Origin: Vibrio sinaloensis DSM 21326
Lineage (GTDB): Bacteria; Pseudomonadota; Gammaproteobacteria; Enterobacterales; Vibrionaceae
DNA: 64,000 bases
Reading direction: 5' to 3'
Assembly (NCBI RefSeq): GCF_000189275.1
Contig: NZ_AEVT01000056.1
Span: 62,001 to 126,000, forward strand
The translations under genes were made by a program, and so were the position numbers. Positions 19,360 to 28,937 of this stretch are shown here, piece by piece; positions within the stretch are counted from its first letter, which is position 1; each line of letters begins with the position of its first letter. The notes beneath the pieces are model-generated. The model ran no database searches. It had not been told where the DNA came from and saw only the letters and a list, made by a program, of their open reading frames with translations.

Positions 19360-21351
19360 TTAAGCTAGAAGCTCTTTCGCTGTGTTTACTACGTTTTCTG
19401 TAGTGAAACCGAACATCTTGAATAGTTCACCTGCAGGTGCAGACTCACCAAATGTTGTCATACCGATGATACGACCGTCGAAACCAACGTACTTGTACCA
19501 GAAGTCAGCAATACCAGCTTCGATAGCAACACGTGCCGTTACGTCTGAAGGTAGAACTTCTTCGCGGTAAGCTGCGTCTTGCTTATCGAATGCGTCAGTT
19601 GCAGGCATAGATACTACGCGAACCTTCTTACCTTCAGCAGTTAGCTGTGCTGCTGCTTCAACTGCTAGCTCAACTTCAGAGCCTGTAGCGATAAGGATTA
19701 GCTCTGGCTTACCTTCACAATCTTTCAGGATGTAACCACCCTTCGCGATGTTAGCTACTTGCTCTTCGCTACGCTCTTGCTGTGCAAGGTTTTGACGAGA
19801 GAAGATTAGAGACGTTGGGCCGTCTTTACGTTCGATAGCCAGTTTCCATGCTACTGCAGACTCAACTTGGTCACATGGACGCCATGTGCTCATGTTTGGC
19901 GTTAGACGTAGAGAAGCCATTTGCTCAACTGGTTGGTGAGTAGGGCCATCTTCGCCAAGACCAATAGAGTCGTGCGTGTAAACTTGGATATTCTGAACTT
20001 TCATCAGAGCAGCCATACGCATTGCGTTACGTGCGTACTCCATGAACATTAGGAAAGTTGCGCCGTATGGTACGAAACCACCGTGCAGAGCGATACCGTT
20101 CATGATCGCTGTCATACCGAATTCACGTACACCGTAGTGGATGTAGTTACCTGCTGGATCTTCAGCAGAAACAGACTTAGAGCCAGACCACATGGTTAAG
20201 TTAGAAGGTGCAAGGTCAGCAGAGCCGCCTAGGAATTCTGGTAGCATAGCACCGAACGCTTCTAGTGCGTTTTGAGACGCTTTACGTGATGCGATGTTTG
20301 CTGGGTTAGCTTGAAGGTCAGCGATGATTGCGTTTGCTTTCTCTTCCCACTGCGCAGGTAGCTCACCGTTTACGCGGCGTTTGAATTCTGCTGCAAGCTC
20401 TGGATATGCTGCTTCATAAGCTGCAAGTTTCTCGTTCCACGCTGCTTCCTTAGCTGCGCCTGCTTCTTTCGCGTCCCACTGCGCGTAGACATCTTGCGGA
20501 ATTTCAAAAGGACCGTGCTCCCAACCTAGCTCTTTACGTGTAGCTGCAATTTCTTCAGCGCCTAGTGGTGCACCGTGACAGTCGTGTGAACCAGATTTGT
20601 TTGGTGAACCAAAACCGATGATAGTTTTAGTACAAATCAGCGTAGGGCGAGGGTCAGCTTTCGCCGCAACGATGGCTGCGTTGATTGCTTCAGAATCGTG
20701 GCCGTCTACTGCTGGGATTACGTGCCAGCCGTACGCTTCAAAGCGTTTAGGCGTGTCGTCAGAGAACCAACCTTCAACTTCACCATCGATAGAGATGCCG
20801 TTGTCATCCCAGAACGCGATAAGCTTACCAAGACCTAGTGTACCTGCTAGAGAACACGCTTCGTGAGAGATACCTTCCATCAGACAGCCGTCACCCATGA
20901 ATGCATAAGTGAAGTGGTCAACGATGTCGTGGCCTTCTTTGTTGAACTGTGCTGCAAGTGTCTTCTCAGCTAGCGCCATACCAACAGCGTTAGTGATACC
21001 TTGACCTAGTGGGCCCGTTGTAGTTTCGATACCCGGTGCATAACCGTACTCTGGGTGACCAGGAGTCTTAGAGTGAAGTTGACGGAAGTTCTTAAGATCT
21101 TCGATTGACAGCTCGTAGCCTGCTAGGTGAAGCAGAGAGTAAATCAGCATTGAGCCGTGGCCATTTGAAAGAACGAAACGGTCGCGGTCAGCCCACTCTG
21201 GGTTTGAAGGGTTGTGGTTTAGGTGGTCACGCCAAAGAACTTCAGCGATATCAGCCATACCCATAGGTGCGCCTGGGTGGCCAGAGTTTGCTTGTTGAAC
21301 ACCGTCCATGCTTAGCGCACGGATTGCATTAGCTAGATTTTTACGATCCAT
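19360..21351 (-). CDS. tkt: Transketolase
   Basis: Thiamine-diphosphate enzyme of the non-oxidative pentose phosphate pathway, 663 residues (full length). Visible: the N-terminal ThDP domain with GDGCLMEG, the conserved [10 protein letters not shown], the catalytic glutamate in REFGMTA, and the sugar-phosphate loop with [15 protein letters not shown]. Located 82 bases downstream of tal with a hairpin between them, so the two are probably co-transcribed with some read-through control. It may be a second transketolase beside a main-chromosome copy; I cannot tell from this window. Confidence 0.95.
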   Translation of the reverse strand: MDRKNLANAIRALSMDGVQQANSGHPGAPMGMADIAEVLWRDHLNHNPSNPEWADRDRFVLSNGHGSMLIYSLLHLAGYELSIEDLKNFRQLHSKTPGHPEYGYAPGIETTTGPLGQGITNAVGMALAEKTLAAQFNKEGHDIVDHFTYAFMGDGCLMEGISHEACSLAGTLGLGKLIAFWDDNGISIDGEVEGWFSDDTPKRFEAYGWHVIPAVDGHDSEAINAAIVAAKADPRPTLICTKTIIGFGSPNKSGSHDCHGAPLGAEEIAATRKELGWEHGPFEIPQDVYAQWDAKEAGAAKEAAWNEKLAAYEAAYPELAAEFKRRVNGELPAQWEEKANAIIADLQANPANIASRKASQNALEAFGAMLPEFLGGSADLAPSNLTMWSGSKSVSAEDPAGNYIHYGVREFGMTAIMNGIALHGGFVPYGATFLMFMEYARNAMRMAALMKVQNIQVYTHDSIGLGEDGPTHQPVEQMASLRLTPNMSTWRPCDQVESAVAWKLAIERKDGPTSLIFSRQNLAQQERSEEQVANIAKGGYILKDCEGKPELILIATGSEVELAVEAAAQLTAEGKKVRVVSMPATDAFDKQDAAYREEVLPSDVTARVAIEAGIADFWYKYVGFDGRIIGMTTFGESAPAGELFKMFGFTTENVVNTAKELLA

Positions 21352-21393
21352 GATTCTTACCGATTTCTAATGTAAATATTGGATAGGAAATTG

Positions 21394-21419
21394 AAAGGGG
21401 AACGCAAACGTTCCCCTTT
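21394..21419 (-). terminator. Hairpin between tal and tkt
   Basis: AAAGGGGAACG pairs perfectly with CGTTCCCCTTT around a four-base loop. In the direction of transcription only three T residues follow, so it may be a partial terminator or an RNA-processing hairpin. Confidence 0.55.
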
Positions 21420-21433
21420 TGAGATTCTGTCGA

Positions 21434-22384
21434 TTAAAGCTTAGCTTCAATCATTGCTTCAAGTTTGCCTTGGTCTACAGCGAAGTTGCGGATACCTTCT
21501 GCAAGCTTCTCAACAGCCATTGGGTCTTGGTTGTGATCCCATAGGAACTCAGCGTGAGTCATAGCTGCTGGGCGCTCTTTAGCACCTTTAGAGTCAACTA
21601 GCTTCTCTACTACGTCACCTTCTGCCGCTTCTAGTTCAGCAAGAAGTGCTGGCGCGATAGTTAGACGGTCACAGCCAGCAAGTTCTAGGATCTCGCCGAT
21701 GTTACGGAAGCTTGCGCCCATTACTACAGTGTTGTAGCCGTACTCTTTGTAGTAGTTGTAGATGCTAGTTACAGATAGTACGCCTGGATCTTCTTGAGCT
21801 TCGAAGTCACGGCCTTCTTTCGCTTTGTACCAGTCCATGATACGACCAACGAATGGCGAGATTAGGAATACGCCAGCTTCAGCACATGCACGAGCCTGAG
21901 CGAAAGAGAATAGAAGAGTAAGGTTACAGTTGATGCCTTCTTTCTCTAGGATTTCAGCTGCGCGGATACCTTCCCAAGTAGAAGCCAGTTTGATAAGGAT
22001 GCGATCGTTAGTGATGCCTGCATCGTTGTACATCTTAACAAGCTGACGAGCTTTCGCTACGCTGCCTTCCATGTCGTAAGAAAGACGAGCATCTACTTCT
22101 GTAGAGATACGACCTGGAATAGTTTTTAGGATTTCTTTACCGATGTTGACCGCTAGCATGTCACAAGTATCTTGAACCTGCTGAGCTTTGTCGTCGCTTT
22201 GCGCTTTAGCGTACTCAATTGAAGCATCGATAAGAGGAGCATACTCTTCGATTTGAGCTGCCTTAAGAATCAGAGAAGGGTTAGTTGTTGCATCTTCTGG
22301 CTGGTACTTTTTGATTGCATCAATTTCACCAGTGTCCGCTACTACAGTCGTTAGTTTACGAAGTTGCTCTAATTTGTTGCTCAT
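21434..22384 (-). CDS. tal: Transaldolase
   Basis: Class I aldolase-type enzyme that moves a dihydroxyacetone unit between sugar phosphates. The Schiff-base lysine is Lys132 in [12 protein letters not shown], the same number as in E. coli TalB. The protein is 316 residues, matching TalB. ATG 22384 is chosen over the one three codons upstream because AGGA then has eight-base spacing and [10 protein letters not shown] is the standard N-terminus. Operon head for tkt; the dyad at 22511–22535 is a candidate operator. Confidence 0.95.
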   Translation of the reverse strand: MSNKLEQLRKLTTVVADTGEIDAIKKYQPEDATTNPSLILKAAQIEEYAPLIDASIEYAKAQSDDKAQQVQDTCDMLAVNIGKEILKTIPGRISTEVDARLSYDMEGSVAKARQLVKMYNDAGITNDRILIKLASTWEGIRAAEILEKEGINCNLTLLFSFAQARACAEAGVFLISPFVGRIMDWYKAKEGRDFEAQEDPGVLSVTSIYNYYKEYGYNTVVMGASFRNIGEILELAGCDRLTIAPALLAELEAAEGDVVEKLVDSKGAKERPAAMTHAEFLWDHNQDPMAVEKLAEGIRNFAVDQGKLEAMIEAKL

Positions 22385-22510
22385 TCCGATCATCCTATTT
22401 CATGGGCCTTATACATGCATATTGCGATGTATATAGAGTGCATTTGCAAGCGAGTTAATCAGTAGTGTAGTTGGAGATTCCACCAATTAACTTTAAACTT
22501 TTTGACGTTG

Positions 22511-22535
22511 GAGCATGTGTTGTGAACATTTGCTC
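22511..22535. promoter_or_regulatory. Candidate operator upstream of tal
   Basis: GAGCATGTGTT, three bases, then AACATTTGCTC: an inverted repeat of a GAGCAnnTGTT half-site. The same half-site recurs before the SorC-type regulator gene. Confidence 0.5.
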
Positions 22536-22736
22536 TAACGTTGAGTAAATGATGTGTTCATATTTATCTTATCCAGCCTGAAAGTCAATGTGTAAGTCGT
22601 GGTTATAGTGACATTCATCAACTATTTTTTTGCTCCCCTGCACAGTTAGTTGGTTATAAACGTTTGCTTAAGTAGGGCGAGGCTTTGAAAGACGAGAAAA
22701 GGTGCAAAATGTGACCTGAGAATATGTAAACCTAAT

Positions 22737-22794
22737 GAGCAAATGTTGCATTTAAATAGTGCTGTGACATATGCTACGAGCATGAGCACATGTT
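22737..22794. promoter_or_regulatory. Candidate operator cluster upstream of the SorC-type regulator
   Basis: GAGCAAATGTT at 22737–22747 and GAGCACATGTT at 22784–22794 repeat the half-site near tal. A reversed copy, TGACATATGCT, lies at 22765–22775. Autoregulation and control of tal–tkt by the same protein is an inference. Otherwise 22385–22823 shows only AT-rich promoter-like sequence. Confidence 0.5.
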
Positions 22795-22823
22795 AAGTGC
22801 TATTTGCCACTAGGAATACAATT

Positions 22824-23807
22824 ATGAGTAAAACTCAGCAGGATATTTCCGACGATAACGCTGATCTGTTAACAGAAGTCTCGGTTGCTTACTACCAAGA
22901 TGGGGCAACGCAAGAAGAAATTTCAAAAAAGTTTGCTGTTTCACGCGCTAAGGTCGGCCGGATGCTCAAGCAGGCAAGGGACGAAGGCATTGTCGAGATC
23001 ACAGTTAAATACCACCCGGTGTTTAGCGCCAAGATTGAACAGCGCCTAATCGAAAGATTTGGTGTTAAACGCGCTTTAATTGCACTCGACCAACCCGTAG
23101 AAGATCAACAGCGCCAACTCGTTGCTGGCTTGGTATCTAAATATATGGCCAGCTCAATTCAAAACGGCGCTGTAGTGACCGTTGGGCAAGGCCGAAATGT
23201 TTCCGCGGTTGCCCATCATGTTGGCGTTATTCCACAAAGGGATGTTAAGTTTGTTTGCGGTATCGGTGGTATTCACCCGCGTGGGGGTATGTACAACGCT
23301 GACCATATTTGCCGTCAGTTTGCTAAAAGCTACGGTGGTACGTCAGAAACTCTGTATGCGCCCGCCTATGCGGAGAACCGAGAGCAAAAGCTTGCCTTCA
23401 TGCAGAATGCGACGGTTAAGCAAACCCTCGATTTAGCGCGCAAAGCAGATATTGCTTTAGTGGGTATCGGCGATATGAGCGAAAACAGTTACATGGTAGA
23501 TTTGGGCTGGTTTACTGCCGACGAAGTGGTGCAATCTCGCATGAATCAGGGCGTGGTCGGTGACTTCGCTGGCTATGACTTTTTCGACATTAAAGGTGAT
23601 TCAGCGAAAACGGTAATGAGCGACCGCGTTATCGGGTTGAGTATCGATGAATTTAGACCTATTCAAGAGGTGATTGCTATCGCGGCTGAAAACAGTAAAC
23701 CGTTAGCACTGCTTGGCGCTCTGAGAACCGGAGTCATTGATGTGATTGCAACTAGCGTAAGTAACGCGTTAACGGTACTTAACCTTGATGAACAAATGAT
23801 GCCATGA
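22824..23807 (+). CDS. SorC/DeoR-type sugar-responsive transcriptional regulator
   Basis: Regulator of 327 residues. The N-terminal helix-turn-helix (about residues 20–50, YYQDGATQEEISKKFAVSRAKVGRML) is typical of the SorC family. The large C-terminal domain (about 70–320) resembles sugar-phosphate-binding isomerase folds, with VGQGRN and GIGDMSENS. ATG 22824 is preferred over a GTG at 22797 because AGGA lies eight bases upstream. It is divergent from tal–tkt and shares half-sites with that promoter, so a pentose-phosphate or related effector is likely but not shown. Confidence 0.85.
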   Translation: MSKTQQDISDDNADLLTEVSVAYYQDGATQEEISKKFAVSRAKVGRMLKQARDEGIVEITVKYHPVFSAKIEQRLIERFGVKRALIALDQPVEDQQRQLVAGLVSKYMASSIQNGAVVTVGQGRNVSAVAHHVGVIPQRDVKFVCGIGGIHPRGGMYNADHICRQFAKSYGGTSETLYAPAYAENREQKLAFMQNATVKQTLDLARKADIALVGIGDMSENSYMVDLGWFTADEVVQSRMNQGVVGDFAGYDFFDIKGDSAKTVMSDRVIGLSIDEFRPIQEVIAIAAENSKPLALLGALRTGVIDVIATSVSNALTVLNLDEQMMP

Positions 23808-23823
23808 GTCTAACAAGCGCAGG

Positions 23824-24744
23824 TTACGTAACCTGCGTTTTTAGCTGTAATTTTACGCGCGCATTTTCTTTTATTAACTCAATGATTGCGCGGATTCGGG
23901 CGGGTACTTGTGTGCCAAAGTTGTGAACGATCCATACTGGAGCACTGAGCTTAACTTGGTTACTCGTGAGCTTTATTAAATGACCGCTTTCAAGTTCTTC
24001 CTTTATTGCCAATATAGGTAAACAAGCTATCCCCAACCCCGACAGCGCCATCATGCGTATCGTTGGAACACTGTCGCCGATACGAGTAGATTGAAAACGA
24101 TAAATGGTGTGCTGGCTGTTAAGGGGAAACTTTCGCTCTACGTTAATCCCTTCCCACTGATTTGCAATGTAGTCATGTTCAGTCAATTCAGTTTCTGTAA
24201 TTGGCAGAGACAAGTTTCTTTTTTCGATATATTCAGGTGAACAACATAAAACTTGTTCTAGTTCGCCAATTTTGATGGCGCGTGATGTTGAGTCAGGTAA
24301 TTGACCGACGGTGATCGCGAGGTCAAGGTATTTATCGATCAGATTCATTCGCATGTCGCTGGCATAAAGCCGAGGTTCTATACGAGGGTGTTGTTTGACG
24401 AGCTCACACATAGACGGACCGATAATGTGCGTCATGAGCGTATGCGGCGAAGTTATTGCAATTGTACCCGCCAGATCCGTGTCAGAATTTCGGACTTCTT
24501 CCTCTGCTAGCGACAACAGCTTTTTCATTTCTAGGCACCGCTGGTAATAGCGTTGCCCTGATAGGGTGAGCGACTGACGACGAGTTGTCCTGGTTAATAA
24601 CTTCACTCCTAAGTGTTGCTCCAAACTTTGTAGGTGATGGCTAAGTACGGATTTCGATACATCGAGTTCGTCAGCAGCCTTTGTCATAGACCCGGATTCG
24701 ACTATTTGTGCAAACACCAACATGCGGTGAAAATCAGATTTCAT
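23824..24744 (-). CDS. LysR-family regulator (CrgA-like)
   Basis: DNA-binding regulator of 306 residues. The winged helix is at residues 1–60 (AADELDVSKSVLSHHLQSLE) and the co-inducer domain starts near residue 90. It belongs to the LysR branch near CrgA/AaeR. It is divergent from the ABM–RidA pair with 114 bases between them, where an exact inverted repeat (24755–24769) abuts its start. Control of that pair and of itself is the natural inference. Effector unknown. Confidence 0.85.
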   Translation of the reverse strand: MKSDFHRMLVFAQIVESGSMTKAADELDVSKSVLSHHLQSLEQHLGVKLLTRTTRRQSLTLSGQRYYQRCLEMKKLLSLAEEEVRNSDTDLAGTIAITSPHTLMTHIIGPSMCELVKQHPRIEPRLYASDMRMNLIDKYLDLAITVGQLPDSTSRAIKIGELEQVLCCSPEYIEKRNLSLPITETELTEHDYIANQWEGINVERKFPLNSQHTIYRFQSTRIGDSVPTIRMMALSGLGIACLPILAIKEELESGHLIKLTSNQVKLSAPVWIVHNFGTQVPARIRAIIELIKENARVKLQLKTQVT

Positions 24745-24754
24745 GATTTGATTG

Positions 24755-24769
24755 TTCTATTTAATAGAA
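24755..24769. promoter_or_regulatory. LysR-type operator
   Basis: TTCTAT, three bases, ATAGAA: an exact dyad with the T-N11-A form of LysR boxes, 11 bases upstream of the regulator's start codon. Confidence 0.55.
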
Positions 24770-24858
24770 TTATATGTCAGATAGTAATGTATTTATCATT
24801 TAATCTAAACAATTAAACTCTCTTTCGAACTCAAGAAAACAGACAAAAGGAGAGAGTT

Positions 24859-25149
24859 ATGAGTATTTTGGTTCAATTTAAACTTAGCCATTCACTGGAA
24901 AATACCTCGGTTATTAAAGACTTTTTTACTGAGATTCTACCTGACACGCTGAAGTTCGAAGGTAACTTGAGTGCCAACTTGTATGAGCAAATTCAGGGTG
25001 ACCGTCAATTGGTCTTACTGGAAGAGTGGCTAAGTCCTCAGCATTTTGAGAAATACATTGCTTGGCGTAAAGACATCGGCGATTTCGATCAACTAGGTAC
25101 GATGTTAACTGAGGCACCTGAAATCAGTATATTGTCGAAGGAAGTCTGA
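24859..25149 (+). CDS. ABM-domain protein, putative quinol/antibiotic-type monooxygenase
   Basis: Small dimeric ferredoxin-like fold protein of 96 residues resembling YgiN-type monooxygenases (VQFKLSHS…, NLSANLYEQ, LVLLEEW, FEKYIAWR). GGAGAG precedes the ATG. Its stop codon overlaps the ridA start (TGATG), so the two are translationally coupled. The reaction is not predictable; detoxification of a quinone or reactive metabolite fits the family and the RidA partner. Confidence 0.75.
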   Translation: MSILVQFKLSHSLENTSVIKDFFTEILPDTLKFEGNLSANLYEQIQGDRQLVLLEEWLSPQHFEKYIAWRKDIGDFDQLGTMLTEAPEISILSKEV

Positions 25150-25541
25150 TGAATATTATCTGGAGCCCTGATTCAGTACCTGCACCAGCTGCTAACTACC
25201 ACCAATGTGCGATAGTTCCTCCTGGGGCAACTTGGTTGCATGTCGCTGGTCAGTTAGGGATTTCCGATAATGGTGCCGTACCTGATAGCGCTGAAGATCA
25301 AATTGTCTTAGCTTGGCGAAACCTACGAGGAGTTTTACAAGCGAATAACATGGACATACAGGATTTGGTCAGTGTCAGGATTTATTTGGTTAGTAGGAGT
25401 GATTTACCGGAATATCAAAGGGCGAAACAACGTCTATCATTCGATGTTGGAGGATTAGCCACAACCTTGCTGTTCGTAAATGGTCTGTTTGACGAAAAAT
25501 GGAAAGTAGAGATTGAAGCAGAGGCTGCGAAGCGATTTTAA
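25149..25541 (+). CDS. RidA-family (YjgF) protein
   Basis: Enamine/imine deaminase-like protein of 130 residues. The family elements LHVAGQLGI, QIVLAWRNLRGVL and VSVRIYLV are clear. The region that carries the catalytic arginine in true RidA reads FVNGLFDEKWKVEIEAEA, without R before the E(I/V)E(A/V) stretch. It therefore belongs to a divergent Rid subgroup, and imine-deaminase activity is uncertain. Coupled to the ABM gene upstream. Confidence 0.82.
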   Translation: MNIIWSPDSVPAPAANYHQCAIVPPGATWLHVAGQLGISDNGAVPDSAEDQIVLAWRNLRGVLQANNMDIQDLVSVRIYLVSRSDLPEYQRAKQRLSFDVGGLATTLLFVNGLFDEKWKVEIEAEAAKRF

Positions 25542-25573
25542 GTAATAGTCGCTATTGCAGAAAGCTTGACTAT

Positions 25574-25609
25574 TAAGGCAGCGATAAGCTGCCTTATTTC
25601 CCGTTTTTT
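25574..25609. terminator. Terminator between the RidA gene and sseA
   Basis: TAAGGCAGC and GCTGCCTTA pair around GATAA. T-rich sequence follows on the plus strand. It may serve both convergent units. Confidence 0.8.
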
Positions 25610-26436
25610 TAGTTGATCGGTAAAGCCGTATCTGCTCCCCATTCAGTCCAAGAACCGTCATACACGGCAAGATTATGGTAGCCCGAAAGGTGAGCGGCAA
25701 GTAATACGATACACGCTGTAACACCAGAACCGCAGCTAAACAAGGTTTGCTTTACCTGAGTCGATAGCACATCTTGAAGAATGGATTTCAGCTCTTCGAC
25801 GGATTTCATTTTGTGCCCGTCCATCAGTTCAATGAAAGGCTGGCAAACGGAGTTGGGGATATGTCCACTGCGAATACCTGGTCTAGGCTCGGCGACTTCG
25901 CTGTTGAACCTTGCGCGAGAGCGGGCATCAACCGTTAAGCTATCGTGATTGTCGATTTGGTTTAATACGTAATCGGCATTGACGAAGAAGTTTCGATTGA
26001 GCTGTCCCACAAAATCCCCTTTAGATTGAGCGACATGATAAGCCGTAGTTGTCACAAAACCTGCCGCTTTCCACTCTGTTAAACCACCATCTAAAATGTA
26101 AACCTCTTTATGTCCCATAGCGCGAAACATCCACCAAGCGCGAGGGGATGCGAATGTACCGCTATTATCATAAACAACGATCACTGAATCGTTATTTATC
26201 CCCATAGCTTGTGCAAGTGAATTAAACCGTTCTTCACTTGGCATCATATGAGGGAGGGTTGCATCGGGGTCGCAAAACTCTTTGTCGTAATCAAACCTGA
26301 GTGACTGAGGAATGAGATTGGATGTGTCTTTGTCTACTTCACCTGGGATTTGGAATTCAATGCTAGTATCAAGAACGATTAAGCTTGGGTTGCTCAGTTG
26401 CTGGTTAAGCCATTGCGGGGTAACGAGAGGCGACAT
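25609..26436 (-). CDS. sseA: 3-mercaptopyruvate sulfurtransferase
   Basis: Two-rhodanese-domain enzyme of 275 residues that moves sulfur from mercaptopyruvate to thiol acceptors. The active-site Cys235 lies in CGSGVTA, the mercaptopyruvate-type loop and not the thiosulfate type (CRKGVT). The N-terminal domain is inactive as usual. It is the last gene of the moeA–moeB–small protein–sseA operon, with an 18-base gap. This suggests that it supplies persulfide sulfur for molybdopterin synthesis; that link is inference. Confidence 0.9.
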   Translation of the reverse strand: MSPLVTPQWLNQQLSNPSLIVLDTSIEFQIPGEVDKDTSNLIPQSLRFDYDKEFCDPDATLPHMMPSEERFNSLAQAMGINNDSVIVVYDNSGTFASPRAWWMFRAMGHKEVYILDGGLTEWKAAGFVTTTAYHVAQSKGDFVGQLNRNFFVNADYVLNQIDNHDSLTVDARSRARFNSEVAEPRPGIRSGHIPNSVCQPFIELMDGHKMKSVEELKSILQDVLSTQVKQTLFSCGSGVTACIVLLAAHLSGYHNLAVYDGSWTEWGADTALPIN

Positions 26437-26454
26437 ACAGATTCCTTGTTTTAT

Positions 26455-26763
26455 TTATTGTTTGCACTCCAAAACTGTATACGAAACAACATCAGAAAAG
26501 AATCCCTGTTTCTTTTCTATGGTCACTTTTGAACTTTCTGGGCAATCTAATTGAGCACGGAAGGGAATCAATAAACTCTCGCCTGACTCTGTGGTGACGT
26601 TGAGGTATTTTCGCTGGCCATCCAGCGACTGGGTCAGAGTTTGTGAGGTAACAACGGCGAGAAGTCTTTCTGGTGTACGTTGTGGTTTAAGCATCAACAA
26701 AGTGACAAGCAGCGCGATAGATACAAAAAAAGCGATAAGAAAGACTCTAGGATTATTCATCAA
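26455..26763 (-). CDS. Small membrane-anchored protein in the moe operon
   Basis: Unrecognised protein of 102 residues. One N-terminal hydrophobic segment (about 8–26) is followed by a soluble domain with short beta strands and two cysteines (LDCPES and LECKQ near the C-terminus) that could form a disulfide outside the cytoplasm. It lies between moeB (16-base gap) and sseA (18-base gap), so it is co-transcribed with them. No function can be assigned. Confidence 0.75.
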   Translation of the reverse strand: MMNNPRVFLIAFFVSIALLVTLLMLKPQRTPERLLAVVTSQTLTQSLDGQRKYLNVTTESGESLLIPFRAQLDCPESSKVTIEKKQGFFSDVVSYTVLECKQ

Positions 26764-26779
26764 ACTTATCGCCTTTCAT

Positions 26780-27529
26780 TTAACTACATACCGGGCAATT
26801 TGGCATTTTCATTAAGTTCATTTCGCGCCAAGACATAGTAATCGCGTCTAGCATCAGGATTTTACCTTGTTTAGGTTGTCCGTAATGAGCGATAACTTTA
26901 ATGGCTTCCATAGCTTGCACTGCGCCAATAATGCCGACAATAGGTGCCATAACTCCGGCCTCAACACAACTTAATGCGGCTGAACCAAAAAGAGCGCTTA
27001 AACATTCATAGCAAGGGGCTTGTTCGTCTTGATATGTGAACACACTGACTTGGCCTTCCATTCGTATTGCGGCACCAGAAACTAGCGGAGTTTTACTGCC
27101 GTAACACAATCGGTTTAGCTGGTTTCGAGTCTCTACATTGTCAGAGGCGTCGAGCACTAAGGTGTGTTGCGCTATCAATGCGCTAAGTTCGCTATCATCC
27201 AACCTGCGATCTACCGTTGCGACCTCAATGTTCGGGTTCAGCAGCCTGAGAGACTCCGCGGCGGAAATCACTTTCTTTGTGCCGACATCTGAATCATGGT
27301 GTAGAACTTGACGCTGAAGATTAGACAGCTCAACGATATCGTCGTCTATTAAGGTCAGTTTACCCACACCTGCTGTGGCTAGATATTGTGTGGAGGCACA
27401 GCCAAGGCCTCCGGCTCCCAATACCAAAATTGAGCTCTGTTTGAGCGCTTCTTGGCCATCAAAATCAAACTGTTTAAGGATGATTTGACGGTTGTATCGA
27501 AGCATCTCTTGATCGGAAAGAATATCCAA
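26780..27529 (-). CDS. moeB: Molybdopterin-synthase adenylyltransferase
   Basis: E1-like enzyme of 249 residues that adenylates the C-terminus of MoaD so that it can be thiocarboxylated. Nucleotide loop VLGAGGLGC is at about residues 36–44. The adenylation aspartate lies in LVLDASDN. Zinc pairs are CYEC and the C-terminal CPVC. It lies nine bases after moeA and ahead of a sulfurtransferase gene, a sensible order for MPT sulfur chemistry. No fused rhodanese domain, unlike MOCS3, so a separate sulfur donor is needed. Confidence 0.94.
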   Translation of the reverse strand: MDILSDQEMLRYNRQIILKQFDFDGQEALKQSSILVLGAGGLGCASTQYLATAGVGKLTLIDDDIVELSNLQRQVLHHDSDVGTKKVISAAESLRLLNPNIEVATVDRRLDDSELSALIAQHTLVLDASDNVETRNQLNRLCYGSKTPLVSGAAIRMEGQVSVFTYQDEQAPCYECLSALFGSAALSCVEAGVMAPIVGIIGAVQAMEAIKVIAHYGQPKQGKILMLDAITMSWREMNLMKMPNCPVCS

Positions 27530-27538
27530 ACTTCGCTC

Positions 27539-28774
27539 CTAGTAAAGGGTAGGGTTGAATAGCTGAATATTAACCGTTTCACCCGCTTCAACACGGCCAC
27601 GTTCACGTTCCAGAACAACAAAACAGTTAGCGAGACTCATTGAACGAAATGCGCCAGAACTTTGGTTTCCTGTCGTTTCAACAACGAACTTACCGTCTTC
27701 AATCGAATAGATACCGCGTTGATAGTCTGTACGTCCAGGCGCTTTCTTAAAGCCACTTTTGGTTATGGCAGGAATCGATTCCGGCGCTTTCCATTCTGTA
27801 TGACCCGCAAGCTTAGCCAGCAAAGGCTGCACAAGTACATACATGGTAAGAACCGCCGACACAGGGTTGCCAGGTAAGCCACAGAACCAAGCGGTAGACA
27901 ACTTACCGAACGCGAAAGGTTTACCGGGCTTAATGGCCAGTTTCCAAAATCCGATTTGTCCAAGCTCTTCCAGTATGTCTTTGGTGTAATCGGCTTCTCC
28001 AACACTCACACCACCTGAAGTCACTACCACGTCTGCAAGGGTTTGCGCTTGTTCAAATGTCGCTTTTAACTGATCTGGACAATCAGGAATGATCCCGAGA
28101 TCGATAGCTTCACAACCAAAGTTCTCAATCAATGGTTTAATGCCATAGCGGTTACTGTCGTAGATTTGGCCTTCAGCCAATGGTTCGCCTAACGGTTTGA
28201 GTTCATCACCGGTTGAGAAGAAGGCGACACGCGGTTTACGAACCACGGTGACATGACTAATCCCCAAGGTAGCTATCATTGGAATGTCGCGAGACGTTAA
28301 GCGAGCGCCTGAAGGAAGAACCACATCACCTTGTTTAATGTCGTCGCCAGTCGGTCGGATATTGTTCTGCGCTTTGACATCCGTTTGATTGAACTGAATC
28401 CCGCTTTCGGTGACTTCGGTGTTTTCTTGCATGATCACGGCGTCACAACCATCTGGGATCTTAGCACCAGTCATAATGCGAACACATTGCCCCTTTGGCC
28501 AATCACCTTCAAAAGGTTGACCTGCGAATGATTTACCTGCAAGTGGCATGACATTATTCGTGGCTAAGTCAGAAAGGCGAATTGCGTATCCATCCATTGC
28601 TGAATTATCGAAAGGAGGGACAAAAATAGGTGAGAGGATATCTTCAGCAAGTACATAACCAATAGCGTCTGCCAGTGGTAGTTGTAAAGTCGTTTGGATA
28701 GGTTTAATCGGCGATAGCATTTTATCCATCGCGTCTTCAATTGGCATCAAGCCAGGAGCGTCACAACAGCCCAT
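27539..28774 (-). CDS. moeA: Molybdopterin molybdenumtransferase
   Basis: Inserts molybdate into adenylylated molybdopterin. It has 411 residues, full length. Visible: FDNSAMDGYAI (residues 57–67), the domain III signature VVTSGGVSVGEADYTKD, and the GLPGNPVS loop. The MGCCDAPGLMPIEDA start is the form I recall from other vibrios. First gene of the four-gene operon and divergent from folE. No truncation. Confidence 0.95.
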   Translation of the reverse strand: MGCCDAPGLMPIEDAMDKMLSPIKPIQTTLQLPLADAIGYVLAEDILSPIFVPPFDNSAMDGYAIRLSDLATNNVMPLAGKSFAGQPFEGDWPKGQCVRIMTGAKIPDGCDAVIMQENTEVTESGIQFNQTDVKAQNNIRPTGDDIKQGDVVLPSGARLTSRDIPMIATLGISHVTVVRKPRVAFFSTGDELKPLGEPLAEGQIYDSNRYGIKPLIENFGCEAIDLGIIPDCPDQLKATFEQAQTLADVVVTSGGVSVGEADYTKDILEELGQIGFWKLAIKPGKPFAFGKLSTAWFCGLPGNPVSAVLTMYVLVQPLLAKLAGHTEWKAPESIPAITKSGFKKAPGRTDYQRGIYSIEDGKFVVETTGNQSSGAFRSMSLANCFVVLERERGRVEAGETVNIQLFNPTLY

Positions 28775-28937
28775 ATCGAGATCCTAATCTTTTATTATTT
28801 TTAAGCGCTTATTGGCAGACACTTTACCACATAAATAACAATGGCAATAATGACCCCCAATAAAATATGGGTGTAATTATTCAAAAATCCGAGTATCCTT
28901 GTCAGCCATCCTAAAGGGGTAAATAAGAGGAATTGGA

